52,922 nt of DNA from an uncultured Clostridia bacterium (GTDB lineage: Bacteria > Bacillota > Clostridia > Oscillospirales > Ruminococcaceae), in contig CAMVDP010000013.1 of NCBI GenBank assembly GCA_947166275.1, positions 1-52,922 on the forward strand, given 5' to 3'. The notes beneath the pieces were generated by a model. That model saw only the letters and a list, made by a program, of their open reading frames with translations, had not been told where the DNA came from and made no database searches. Positions 44,140 through 51,585 of the stretch are shown here, in pieces; the stretch's first letter is position 1; every line of letters begins with the position of its first letter. The translations under genes and the position numbers were made by a program.

Positions 44140-44166
44140 TTAGCACTCAAAGAGTGCGAGTGCTAA
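44140..44166 (+). promoter_or_regulatory. CIRCE operator (HrcA binding site)
   Basis: TTAGCACTC (44140-44148), nine bases, GAGTGCTAA (44158-44166): a perfect match to the HrcA operator. It overlaps the expected transcription start, so HrcA would block htpG when the cell is unstressed. Confidence 0.97.
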
Positions 44167-44190
44167 CATATAAATAAGGAGACGGTAAAA

Positions 44191-46077
44191 ATGGCAAAGA
44201 AACAGTTCAAGGCGGAATCCAAGCGCTTGCTTGAGATGATGATAAACTCGATATACACGCACAAGGAGATATTCCTGCGAGAGCTCATCTCGAACGCGAG
44301 CGACGCAATGGATAAGCTTTATTTCAAGTCGATGCAGGAAAATCTCGGCATCACCCGCGACGATCTGCAGATAAATCTCTCGTTCGATAAGGACGCACGC
44401 ACGATAACCATAGAGGATAACGGTATCGGCATGAATAAGGATGAGCTTGAAAACAATCTCGGCGTGATAGCGCAGTCAGGCTCGTTCAAGTTCAAGCAGG
44501 ACAATGCCGAGGCGGACACCGAGGAAGTGGACGTTATCGGACAGTTCGGTGTGGGCTTCTACTCCGCGTTCATGGTGGCGAAGAAGGTCGAAGTGCTCAC
44601 GAAGAAGCACGGTGAGGATCAGGCATACCTCTGGAGCAGCGAGGGCGTTGACGGCTACACGATAACCGACGCGGAAAAGGACAGCAACGGCTCGGTGATC
44701 ACACTGTACCTCAAGGATAATACCGAAGAGGAAGACTATAACGAATACCTTGCGGAGTATAAACTCAAGAGCCTTGTAAAGCGCTACAGTGATTATATCA
44801 GATACCCGATAAAGATGCCGGTAACTCACCGCAAGCCGAAAGAGGGCAAGGAAGGCGAGTACGACGAGACAACCGAGATCGAGACTCTTAACAGCATGGT
44901 GCCGATCTGGAAGAAGTCCAAGCAGGAACTTACCGATGAGCAGTACAACCAGTATTACAAGGAAAAGTTCCTCGACTACATGGATCCGATAGCGCATATC
45001 CATTCCAAGACCGAAGGAACGGCTACCTACAACGCCCTGCTGTTCATACCGAAAAAGGCACCCTTCGATTTCTACACCAAGGAGTACGAAAAGGGTCTTC
45101 AGCTCTATTCCAGCGGTGTGCTGATAATGGATAAGTGCGGCGATCTGCTGCCCGACTATTTCAGCTTCGTAAAGGGCCTTGTGGACAGTGAGGATCTGTC
45201 GCTGAATATTTCCCGTGAAATGCTGCAGCATGACAAGCAGCTGAAGCTCATCGAAAAGAGCCTCGAAAGAACGATCAAGAACGAGCTGAAAAAGATGCTT
45301 GGCAACGACCGTGAGAAGTATGAGGAGTTCTGGAAGAACTTCGGTCTTCAGATAAAGTATGGTCTGTACTCAAGCTATGGAATGCAGAAGGAATTCCTGC
45401 AGGATCTCCTGCTGTTCACATCAAGCGCGGAGAAGAAGCTCACAACGCTCGAAGAGTACGTCACCCGCATGAAGGAGGGGCAGGATGCCATCTACTTCGC
45501 TTGCGGTGAGAGCGTTGCAAAGCTCGATACTCTGCCGCAGACGGAGATGCTCAAGGAGAAGGGCTACGAGATACTGTACCTCACCGACAACATCGACGAG
45601 TTCATAATCAAGATGCTCGTTGACTTCGACGGCAAGGAGTTCAAGTCGATACAGTCGTCCGACGCGGACTTCGAGAGCGAGGACGAGAAGAAGGAAAAGA
45701 AGGAAAAGACCGAGCAGAACAAGGATCTGCTGGGTGAAATAAAGAAGACGCTCGAAGGCAAGGTGGCGGATGTTCGCATTTCAGCGAAGCTGCGCTCGCA
45801 CCCGGTATGCCTTACAAGCGACGGCGAGGTATCGCTGGAAATGGAGAAGGTACTCGGCGCTATGCCCGGAAACGAGATGAAGCCGAAGGCTGACCGTGTG
45901 CTTGAGATAAACGCCGATCACCCGATATTCGCAAAGCTGCAGTTCCTGTACGACAACGACAAGGAAAAGCTCGCGGCGTATGCTGATATATTGTACGACC
46001 AGGCGCTCCTTATCGAGGGACTTGACATCGACGATCCGGTAGAGTACTGCAACAAGGTCTGCGCGCTCATGGTATGA
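44191..46077 (+). CDS. htpG: Hsp90-family molecular chaperone HtpG
   Basis: A 628-residue ATP-dependent chaperone of normal HtpG length. The N-terminal ATPase shows ELISNASDAMDKL, DNGIGM and GQFGVGFYSAFMV; the middle and C-terminal domains follow, with an acidic/Lys-rich stretch (about 490-515) before the dimerisation domain. AAGGAG precedes the ATG. It is controlled by a CIRCE element, which differs from Bacillus subtilis where htpG is not an HrcA target. deoC follows 37 bases later on the same strand without a visible terminator. Confidence 0.96.
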   Translation: MAKKQFKAESKRLLEMMINSIYTHKEIFLRELISNASDAMDKLYFKSMQENLGITRDDLQINLSFDKDARTITIEDNGIGMNKDELENNLGVIAQSGSFKFKQDNAEADTEEVDVIGQFGVGFYSAFMVAKKVEVLTKKHGEDQAYLWSSEGVDGYTITDAEKDSNGSVITLYLKDNTEEEDYNEYLAEYKLKSLVKRYSDYIRYPIKMPVTHRKPKEGKEGEYDETTEIETLNSMVPIWKKSKQELTDEQYNQYYKEKFLDYMDPIAHIHSKTEGTATYNALLFIPKKAPFDFYTKEYEKGLQLYSSGVLIMDKCGDLLPDYFSFVKGLVDSEDLSLNISREMLQHDKQLKLIEKSLERTIKNELKKMLGNDREKYEEFWKNFGLQIKYGLYSSYGMQKEFLQDLLLFTSSAEKKLTTLEEYVTRMKEGQDAIYFACGESVAKLDTLPQTEMLKEKGYEILYLTDNIDEFIIKMLVDFDGKEFKSIQSSDADFESEDEKKEKKEKTEQNKDLLGEIKKTLEGKVADVRISAKLRSHPVCLTSDGEVSLEMEKVLGAMPGNEMKPKADRVLEINADHPIFAKLQFLYDNDKEKLAAYADILYDQALLIEGLDIDDPVEYCNKVCALMV

Positions 46078-46114
46078 GTGCGCAGTGCGCTGTGGCGCGG
46101 AGAGGATATGAATC

Positions 46115-46768
46115 ATGACAAACGAAGAGATTTTCAGACGTATTGACCACACCCTGCTTTCGCCTACAGCGACGCTTATGCAGATAAGGACGCTGTGCAT
46201 AGAGGCGCTGGAATACAAGACCGCAAGTGTCTGCATCCCCCCGTGCTACGTGAAAAAAGCGCATGAAGAGTTCCCGAAGCTGAACATCTGTACGGTGGTG
46301 GGATTTCCGCTGGGCTATCAGATGCTGCAGTCGAAGCTTATCGAAACTCAGCAGGCTATCCTTGACGGCGCGAACGAGATAGACATGGTCATCAACCAGA
46401 CCGCGGTGAAGAACGAGGACTATGACACGGTCATCCATGAGATACAGACAGTGAAGAAGTTCTGCGGCGAGCACATCCTGAAGGTCATCGTTGAGACCTG
46501 CAACCTGAAAACGGATGAGAAGATAATGCTGTGTCACGCTGTGACCACGGCAGGCGCGGACTATATCAAGACCTCGACCGGCTTCGGCTCTGCGGGCGCG
46601 ACTCGCGAGGATATAAAGCTGTTCGATGAGAATATCGGTAAGAACGTGAAGATAAAGGCAGCCGGCGGCATTAAAACACGAGAGGATATGGAGGATTTCA
46701 TAAAGCTTGGATGCTCTCGTCTCGGTACAAGCTCCGGCGTAAGGATACTCACGGGAAAAAAGAAGTGA
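46115..46768 (+). CDS. deoC: Deoxyribose-phosphate aldolase
   Basis: A 217-residue class I aldolase that cleaves 2-deoxyribose-5-phosphate to glyceraldehyde-3-phosphate and acetaldehyde. IDHTLLSP, VVGFPLG, EIDMVIN and ADYIKTSTGF (Schiff-base Lys152) are all in place. AGAGGA lies eight bases before the ATG. It seems to be cotranscribed with htpG, so heat shock might raise it. deoB, the preceding step in the pathway, follows after a terminator and its own promoter. Confidence 0.95.
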   Translation: MTNEEIFRRIDHTLLSPTATLMQIRTLCIEALEYKTASVCIPPCYVKKAHEEFPKLNICTVVGFPLGYQMLQSKLIETQQAILDGANEIDMVINQTAVKNEDYDTVIHEIQTVKKFCGEHILKVIVETCNLKTDEKIMLCHAVTTAGADYIKTSTGFGSAGATREDIKLFDENIGKNVKIKAAGGIKTREDMEDFIKLGCSRLGTSSGVRILTGKKK

Positions 46769-46773
46769 ATACG

Positions 46774-46803
46774 GGAGCCATGCGGTCTGCATGGCTCCTT
46801 TTT
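46774..46803 (+). terminator. Terminator of the htpG-deoC transcript
   Basis: A perfect 10-bp stem GGAGCCATGC/GCATGGCTCC with a 5-base loop and TTTTT. Confidence 0.9.
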
Positions 46804-46806
46804 GTT

Positions 46807-46835
46807 GACAAAAGCCGGCGGAAGGTGTATAATTA
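46807..46835 (+). promoter_or_regulatory. Sigma-A promoter of deoB
   Basis: Consensus TTGACA (46807-46812), 17 bases, consensus TATAAT (46830-46835). The -35 begins three bases after the T-run of the preceding terminator. Confidence 0.85.
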
Positions 46836-46870
46836 TACCATGAACAGTAATCTGTCGCGAGGTGGTCATT

Positions 46871-47992
46871 ATGAATAAACGTGTGTTTCTGATAGTACTT
46901 GACAGTGTGGGTATAGGTGAAGCTCCCGATGCCGCGGACTACGGCGATGAAGGCAGCAATACCGTGAAGGTGTGCTTCGATACGGGAAAGCTCAATGTTC
47001 CGAATATGCGGAAGCTTGGGCTGTTCAATATCGACGGCAACGATTACGGAGGAGAGTACGACAAGCCGATAGGCAGGTATGCGCGGCTTCGTGAGCTTTC
47101 AAAAGGCAAGGATACGACCACCGGTCACTGGGAGATGATGGGGATAGTTGCCGATAAGCCGTTCCCGACATATCCGGACGGATTTCCGCCCGAGGTGATA
47201 GGCGAGTTTGAGCGTCGTACCGGGCGAAAAGTCATCTGCAACAAGCCCTACTCCGGCACCGCGGTCATTGCCGACTACGGCGAGGAGCATATCAGGACCG
47301 GTGCGCTGATAGTGTACACCTCGGCGGACAGCGTGTTCCAGATTGCCGCCCACGAGGATGTCGTGCCGGTGGAGGAGCTGTACAGGTACTGCGAGATCGC
47401 GCGTGAGATGCTCACCGGAGAGCATGCGGTAGGGCGTGTGATAGCCCGTCCGTTCACAGGAACTCACCCGTTTACCCGTACTCCCCGTCGTCATGATTTC
47501 TCCCTTAAACCGACAAAACCTACGGCGCTGGATAAGATAAGCGGGGCAGGGTTGAGCTGCTACGGAGTCGGCAAGATCAACGACATCTTTGCGGGCGCGG
47601 GCCTCAACGGATTCGTCCGCACAAGCGGGAATGCAGACGGTATGGCAAAGACCGCGGAGTTTGCGAAGAAGGACTGGCACGGCTTCTGCTTCGTCAACCT
47701 TGTGGACTTTGATATGCTGTATGGTCACAGGAATGATGTGGCGGGCTATACCAACGCTCTTAACGAGTTTGACGCATGGCTCGGAGGCTTTCTGCCGGAT
47801 CTGCGTGAGGATGACGTTCTGATGATCACTGCCGATCATGGCTGTGACCCTGTGACACCCTCTACAGACCATTCCCGTGAGTACGTACCGCTTATGATGT
47901 ACGGCAGCGGAATAGAGCCGGGCAGCATGGGTACTCTCGACGGTTTCGACAATATCGGGCGTATGGTGCTTGATATGCTCGGAGTGAAATAA
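46871..47992 (+). CDS. deoB: Phosphopentomutase
   Basis: A 373-residue Mn2+-dependent mutase of the alkaline-phosphatase superfamily, slightly shorter than the usual 390. It interconverts (deoxy)ribose-1- and -5-phosphate, feeding DeoC. DSVGIGEAPDAADYGDEGSNT contains the N-terminal metal aspartate; KDTTTGHWEMMG supplies the phosphorylated Thr, and TADHGCDP the C-terminal metal ligands. GAGGTGG lies before the ATG at 46871, preferred over GTG 46862. Single-gene transcript. Confidence 0.95.
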   Translation: MNKRVFLIVLDSVGIGEAPDAADYGDEGSNTVKVCFDTGKLNVPNMRKLGLFNIDGNDYGGEYDKPIGRYARLRELSKGKDTTTGHWEMMGIVADKPFPTYPDGFPPEVIGEFERRTGRKVICNKPYSGTAVIADYGEEHIRTGALIVYTSADSVFQIAAHEDVVPVEELYRYCEIAREMLTGEHAVGRVIARPFTGTHPFTRTPRRHDFSLKPTKPTALDKISGAGLSCYGVGKINDIFAGAGLNGFVRTSGNADGMAKTAEFAKKDWHGFCFVNLVDFDMLYGHRNDVAGYTNALNEFDAWLGGFLPDLREDDVLMITADHGCDPVTPSTDHSREYVPLMMYGSGIEPGSMGTLDGFDNIGRMVLDMLGVK

Positions 47993-48001
47993 AATGACGA
48001 T

Positions 48002-48035
48002 CCGCTTTGCGGTGCTATGCCGCGAAGCGGTTTTT
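48002..48035 (+). terminator. Terminator of deoB
   Basis: An 11-bp stem (48002-48012 with 48020-48030, one G-U pair) and TTTTT. Confidence 0.85.
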
Positions 48036-48047
48036 ATCTGACTGCGC

Positions 48048-48076
48048 TTGACTTTTTTCACGATAAGTGATATGAT
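48048..48076 (+). promoter_or_regulatory. Extended -10 promoter of the PP2C phosphatase gene
   Basis: TTGACT (48048-48053), 17 bases ending in TGA, TATGAT (48071-48076). Confidence 0.7.
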
Positions 48077-48107
48077 AATTATATATATTCTTTTGGGAGG
48101 GTCGTTA

Positions 48108-49649
48108 ATGATTATAGACCGGAAAAAATACTCTGCTATGAACAGAATGACCGTTTATACTCTCCGCATGGGCAGAGAGAAATTCGGCGAGTTGATCGAC
48201 ATAGTAACCGGAAATGTACCTGTTATTGACTGCACGAGCGTGGACAGCCTGATCTCAGAGATATCGCTTGACCCGGAAATGGTCATGGCTGTGATGTTCG
48301 ATGCGGTACTGATAAATGAGCCCGGCTTTTCGCTGTTCAGGCGGCTGGAGGAGGACGGACGATTTGCCCCGATATCGGTCGTGGCATGTTCGGACGGTAA
48401 AGACCCGACGCTGTGTGAGAAGTGCATAGCCGCGGGGGTGAACGAGTTCATAGAGCCTCCGTATAACAAGCCGTCGCTGTATCTTCGCCTCAAGAACGCG
48501 GCAAGAGCAAAAGACTCGGTGACTTTCAACGAAATGGCGCTTATGCTCAAGGAGCTTCCCGCGAACATATATCTGAAGGATGCGAATGGCAAATACATCT
48601 TCTCGGCGCACTACTGGCATCATCTGCGCGGACATGAACCGGGCTGGACGATACGCGGCAAGTCGGAGTTTGATATCCAGAAGGATCCTGCGATAGCTGA
48701 AAAAGCGTATAATGCGGATAAGAAGATGATAGCCGAGCGCAAAGGAACGAGCTACATACTCGACCTGAACACCGACGGGATACAGGAGTACATACAGGTC
48801 ACGAAGAGCCCCACCTATGACTCTATGGGCAACGTGAGCGGCATTATAGCTATCATGACGGATGTGACCGAGCTTGAGATGCTCAAGCGCAGGCTTGAGG
48901 ACAAGACCGAGCAGTACAGCGCGGAGCTTAAAGTCGCGGAGCAGATACAGTACAGTATGCTGCCGATGGATTTTGAAGGACATAAGGATGTTGATATCGC
49001 GGCATCCATGACACCTGCAAAGACTGTCGGCGGGGACTTCTATGACTTCTTTTTTATGGACGACATCCACTTGTGCATGGTAATGGCGGATGTGTCGGGT
49101 AAGGGAGTCCCGGCGGCTCTCGGCATGACGATAACAAAGATAGTGCTGCACGACCGTGCTCTCGTGGGAGGAACTCCCGCACAGATACTGCGCGATTCGA
49201 ACGTGCGTATATGCGCGAACAACAAAATGAGACTGTTTATCACGGTGTGGTTCGGAATCCTCGATATAAGGACAGGCATAATAACCTATGCGAACGCTGG
49301 TCACGAGTACCCGGCCGTTAAGCATGCGAGCGGGCAGTATGAGCTGTTGGTCAAGGACAATATGCCGCCGCTCGGCACTGTTGATGATATTGTTTACGAG
49401 GATAACGTGATAAAAATGTGCGAGGGTGGAAGCATATTCCTGTACACCGACGGCGTTACTGATATCAAGAATGATGATGGACAGCGCTTCGGTACGGACA
49501 GGATGCTGAAGACACTGAATTGCAGCGGCGCGGATAAGCCTGACGATGTGATCGCGGTAATGAAAAGCGAGCTTGAAAGCTTCCGCGGGAGCTGCGATCC
49601 GTTTGACGATATAACCATGATGAACATAGAATATAAGGGAACACACTGA
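48108..49649 (+). CDS. REC-like / PAS / SpoIIE-type PP2C phosphatase
   Basis: A 513-residue cytoplasmic protein. Residues 10-135 look like a receiver domain, but the usual LLDxxMP is MFDAVLINEP and the KP lysine is replaced (EFIEPPY), so phosphorylation may be lost. A PAS domain follows (about 150-265, LPANIYLKDANGKYIF). The C-terminal third is a PP2C phosphatase of the RsbU/SpoIIE type: AEQIQYSMLP, VGGDFYDFF, MADVSGKGVPAA, LYTDGVTD and DPFDDITMM supply the metal aspartates. Expected target: a Ser/Thr-phosphorylated anti-sigma-antagonist protein. GGGAGG precedes the ATG. No partner gene is nearby. Confidence 0.88.
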   Translation: MIIDRKKYSAMNRMTVYTLRMGREKFGELIDIVTGNVPVIDCTSVDSLISEISLDPEMVMAVMFDAVLINEPGFSLFRRLEEDGRFAPISVVACSDGKDPTLCEKCIAAGVNEFIEPPYNKPSLYLRLKNAARAKDSVTFNEMALMLKELPANIYLKDANGKYIFSAHYWHHLRGHEPGWTIRGKSEFDIQKDPAIAEKAYNADKKMIAERKGTSYILDLNTDGIQEYIQVTKSPTYDSMGNVSGIIAIMTDVTELEMLKRRLEDKTEQYSAELKVAEQIQYSMLPMDFEGHKDVDIAASMTPAKTVGGDFYDFFFMDDIHLCMVMADVSGKGVPAALGMTITKIVLHDRALVGGTPAQILRDSNVRICANNKMRLFITVWFGILDIRTGIITYANAGHEYPAVKHASGQYELLVKDNMPPLGTVDDIVYEDNVIKMCEGGSIFLYTDGVTDIKNDDGQRFGTDRMLKTLNCSGADKPDDVIAVMKSELESFRGSCDPFDDITMMNIEYKGTH

Positions 49650-49735
49650 TATAAAATGTCCCGTGCTGCGAAGATATGATACTGAAGCTGCGGGAGAACA
49701 TATATATAGAATAAATAACAAAAGAAGGCAGAACA

Positions 49736-50941
49736 ATGGAAGGAATAGAGTATCTGAAAGACCTCGCACTTATTATCGTGAGCGCGAAGGTGTTTGGTCT
49801 TGCCGCGGGAAAGCTCAAAGCGCCACAGGTCGTCGGAGAGATAATCGCCGGTCTTATAATAGGTCCGTCTGTGCTCGGACTTGTCGGTCAGTCGGATTTT
49901 CTTTCGCGTATGGCGGAAATAGGCGTTGTGCTGATAATGTTCGGCGCGGGTCTTGAAACGAACCTCAAGGACCTTGTCAAGACAGGTCCCAAAGCGCTTC
50001 TGGTGGCGCTTGTGGGAGTGTTTGTGCCGCTTGCGGGCGGAACACTGGTATACAGCCTGTTCTTCGGTTTTTCGGAGATAGGAAGTGAGCAGTTCCTGCG
50101 TGCGGTTTTCATCGGTACTATAATGACAGCGACGTCGGTCGGTATCACGGTGCAGACGCTGAAGGAGCTCGGGCATCTGAAAGGTCATATCGGTACGCTT
50201 ATTATGAGCTCGGCGATAATCGACGATATCATCGGTATCATCGTGCTCACGTTCGTGATCGGGTTCCGCAGTCCCGAGTCGAAGCCTGTGGATGTTGCGG
50301 TCCAGACGGGACTGTTTATACTGTTCAGTCTCGGTGTGGGCGTTGTCACCTACTACTTGTTCAAGTTCATAGACAAGCGTTATCCGCATAAGCGTCGCAT
50401 ACCGATACTCGGGCTTGCGCTGTGCATGATAATGGCGTATTCGGCGGAGAAGTATTTCGGCATCGCGGACATAACCGGCGCATATGTGGCAGGGCTTATC
50501 CTGTGCAATCTGCACGACTCAGACTATATTGCTGAGAAAATGGACATCAGCTCATATATGCTGTTCGGTCCGGTGTTTTTCGCGAGTATCGGACTGAAAA
50601 CGCAGTTTAGCGGCTTTACTCCGGAGCTTATATGGTTCTCGCTTGCGTTCGTGATCATGGCGCTTGTGACGAAGGTGATAGGCTGCGGACTTACGGCAAA
50701 GCTCATGGGCTATAAAACGAAGGACAGCCTTAAGGTGGGAGTCGGTATGATGACGCGCGGCGAAGTGGCGTTGATAGTTTCGCAGAAGGGACTTGCGGTG
50801 GGTCTTATGGACCCGCTGTATTTTACGTCGGTGATACTGCTGATAATCGTGTCGTCGATAACCACACCGATAGTGCTGAAGCTGCTATATCGCGGGGAGC
50901 CGAAGTCTGACGAGGTGCAGGCGGCTGCGGCAGACTCTTGA
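49736..50941 (+). CDS. CPA2-family cation:proton antiporter (Kef/NapA type)
   Basis: A 401-residue membrane protein with about 12 helices. APQVVGEIIAGLIIGPSVLG and SSAIIDDIIGI (with the ion-binding Asp pair) are hallmarks of the Na+/H+ and K+/H+ antiporter CPA2 family. No TrkA-N regulatory domain follows, and none is encoded next door. AGAAGGCAG lies before the ATG. Role: Na+ or K+ extrusion and pH balance. Starts 86 bases after the phosphatase gene and may be cotranscribed. Confidence 0.9.
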   Translation: MEGIEYLKDLALIIVSAKVFGLAAGKLKAPQVVGEIIAGLIIGPSVLGLVGQSDFLSRMAEIGVVLIMFGAGLETNLKDLVKTGPKALLVALVGVFVPLAGGTLVYSLFFGFSEIGSEQFLRAVFIGTIMTATSVGITVQTLKELGHLKGHIGTLIMSSAIIDDIIGIIVLTFVIGFRSPESKPVDVAVQTGLFILFSLGVGVVTYYLFKFIDKRYPHKRRIPILGLALCMIMAYSAEKYFGIADITGAYVAGLILCNLHDSDYIAEKMDISSYMLFGPVFFASIGLKTQFSGFTPELIWFSLAFVIMALVTKVIGCGLTAKLMGYKTKDSLKVGVGMMTRGEVALIVSQKGLAVGLMDPLYFTSVILLIIVSSITTPIVLKLLYRGEPKSDEVQAAAADS

Positions 50942-50947
50942 GATAAT

Positions 50948-50985
50948 AAACCGCCCTTGGAGCAAGTGCTCCGGGGCGGTTTTGT
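50948..50985 (+). terminator. Terminator of the antiporter gene
   Basis: Nested stem: AAACCGCCC/GGGCGGTTT outside (50948-50956, 50974-50982) and GGAGC/GCTCC inside, ending in a short T-run. Confidence 0.85.
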
Positions 50986-51009
50986 ATTTGGTCGACGATC
51001 CTGAAAATG

Positions 51010-51092
51010 CTCCGGACAGCGAGGCAGAAAAATAACCCCGCCTCGGAAAAAACGAGACGGGATTCGCCGCCGAGCGTCCGCGGTTGGTCGGG
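51010..51092. repeat. Copy 1 of an 83-bp direct repeat (tRNA-Pro downstream sequence)
   Basis: Matches 51235-51317 at 79 of 83 positions by eye. It contains a terminator-like hairpin for the minus strand (CCCGCCTCGG 51037-51046 with CGAGACGGG 51053-51061, then T-rich) and ends with GGTCGGG, the last bases of the tRNA-Pro 3' end. No tRNA body is attached to this copy. Confidence 0.85.
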
Positions 51093-51180
51093 CTCCGCAC
51101 GAAGCGGCGAGGATTTCGCCAAAAGCGTGCAAGGATGCGCGCATATAAAGCGAATATCCGAGCGACGGAGCCCCGACCAA
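51084..51180. repeat. 97-bp structured inverted repeat of unknown function
   Basis: Arms 51084-51097 (TTGGTCGGGCTCCG) and 51166-51180 pair over 14 positions with one bulged base. The 68-base interior can form more helices: CACG/CGTG (51098-51101, 51126-51129), GGCGA/TCGCC (51106-51110, 51116-51120) and the palindrome ATGCGCGCAT (51135-51144). It lies between copy 1 of the direct repeat and a bidirectional terminator. It looks like a small structured RNA or a dispersed repeat. No open frame in it is convincing. Confidence 0.6.
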
Positions 51181-51212
51181 AAAAGACCGCAAAAGCGGTC
51201 TTTTTTTGGTTT
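51178..51212. terminator. Bidirectional terminator beside the structured repeat
   Basis: GACCGC-AAAA-GCGGTC (51185-51200) flanked by A-run and T-run extends to ACCAAAAAA/TTTTTTTGGT, symmetric enough to stop transcription from both sides. Confidence 0.8.
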
Positions 51213-51234
51213 CAGTCGAACGATTTAGATAAAA

Positions 51235-51317
51235 CTCTGGACAGCGAGACAGAAAAATAACCCCGCCTCGGAAAAACCGAGACGGGATTCGCCGCTGAGC
51301 GTCCGCGGTTGGTCGGG
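51235..51317. repeat. Copy 2 of the 83-bp direct repeat, carrying the tRNA-Pro terminator
   Basis: Includes the 3' end of tRNA-Pro at its right edge and, on the minus strand just downstream, a terminator: 10-bp stem 51262-51271 with 51277-51286 (one mismatch), 5-base loop, then T-rich bases 51260-51253. Confidence 0.85.
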
Positions 51318-51385
51318 GCGACAGGACTTGAACCTGCGGCATCGAAGTCCCAAACTTCGCGCGCTACCACCTGCGCCACGCCCCG
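51310..51385 (-). tRNA. tRNA-Pro (anticodon TGG), CCA encoded
   Basis: On the minus strand a complete cloverleaf: acceptor CGGGGCG/CGCCCCG, a D-arm with GGTGGTAGC, an anticodon stem CGAAG/CTTCG enclosing TTTGGGA (anticodon TGG, reading CCA and other Pro codons), and a T-arm with GGTTCAAGTCC. The 3' CCA is encoded (51312-51310). Length with CCA is 76 bases. Confidence 0.97.
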
Positions 51386-51399
51386 ATATCGGATAATCT

Positions 51400-51428
51400 A
51401 TTATACACCAAAAAAACTGCATTGTCAA
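51400..51428 (-). promoter_or_regulatory. Consensus promoter of tRNA-Pro
   Basis: TTGACA (51428-51423), 17 bases and TATAAT (51405-51400) on the minus strand, 15 bases before the mature 5' end. Confidence 0.9.
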
Positions 51429-51477
51429 TGGATAGCAGACTCTTTTGAAAAAAAAGCAAAAAAATCTCAAATACCTG

Positions 51478-51506
51478 TTTACAAATTGGTAAAAATGTGG
51501 TATGAT
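51478..51506 (+). promoter_or_regulatory. Extended -10 promoter of nifJ
   Basis: TTTACA (51478-51483), 17 bases ending in TGG, TATGAT (51501-51506), about 95 bases before the start. Confidence 0.75.
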
Positions 51507-51585
51507 TATAACAGTGCATACCGACGGAAAAGAAGGATATGCAGTGCGATAATCCCTGCGAAAAGCACGGGTCGCTAAAAATTAA

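Noticed and set aside
42222-44150. A 642-codon open frame on the minus strand opposite glgP
   Set aside because: It is fully antisense to a clear glycogen phosphorylase, has no ribosome site and a composition expected from the codon bias of the sense gene.
48255-49769. A 504-codon minus-strand frame opposite the PP2C phosphatase
   Set aside because: Shadow of the sense gene; the sense frame has complete catalytic motifs.
51010-51317. CRISPR-like array
   Set aside because: Only two long repeats with a single spacer; repeats contain a terminator and tRNA end, and no cas genes are present.
50710-51342. A minus-strand frame reading through the repeats near tRNA-Pro
   Set aside because: It crosses terminators, both copies of the 83-bp repeat and the antiporter 3' end; the apparent protein repeats simply mirror the DNA repeats.
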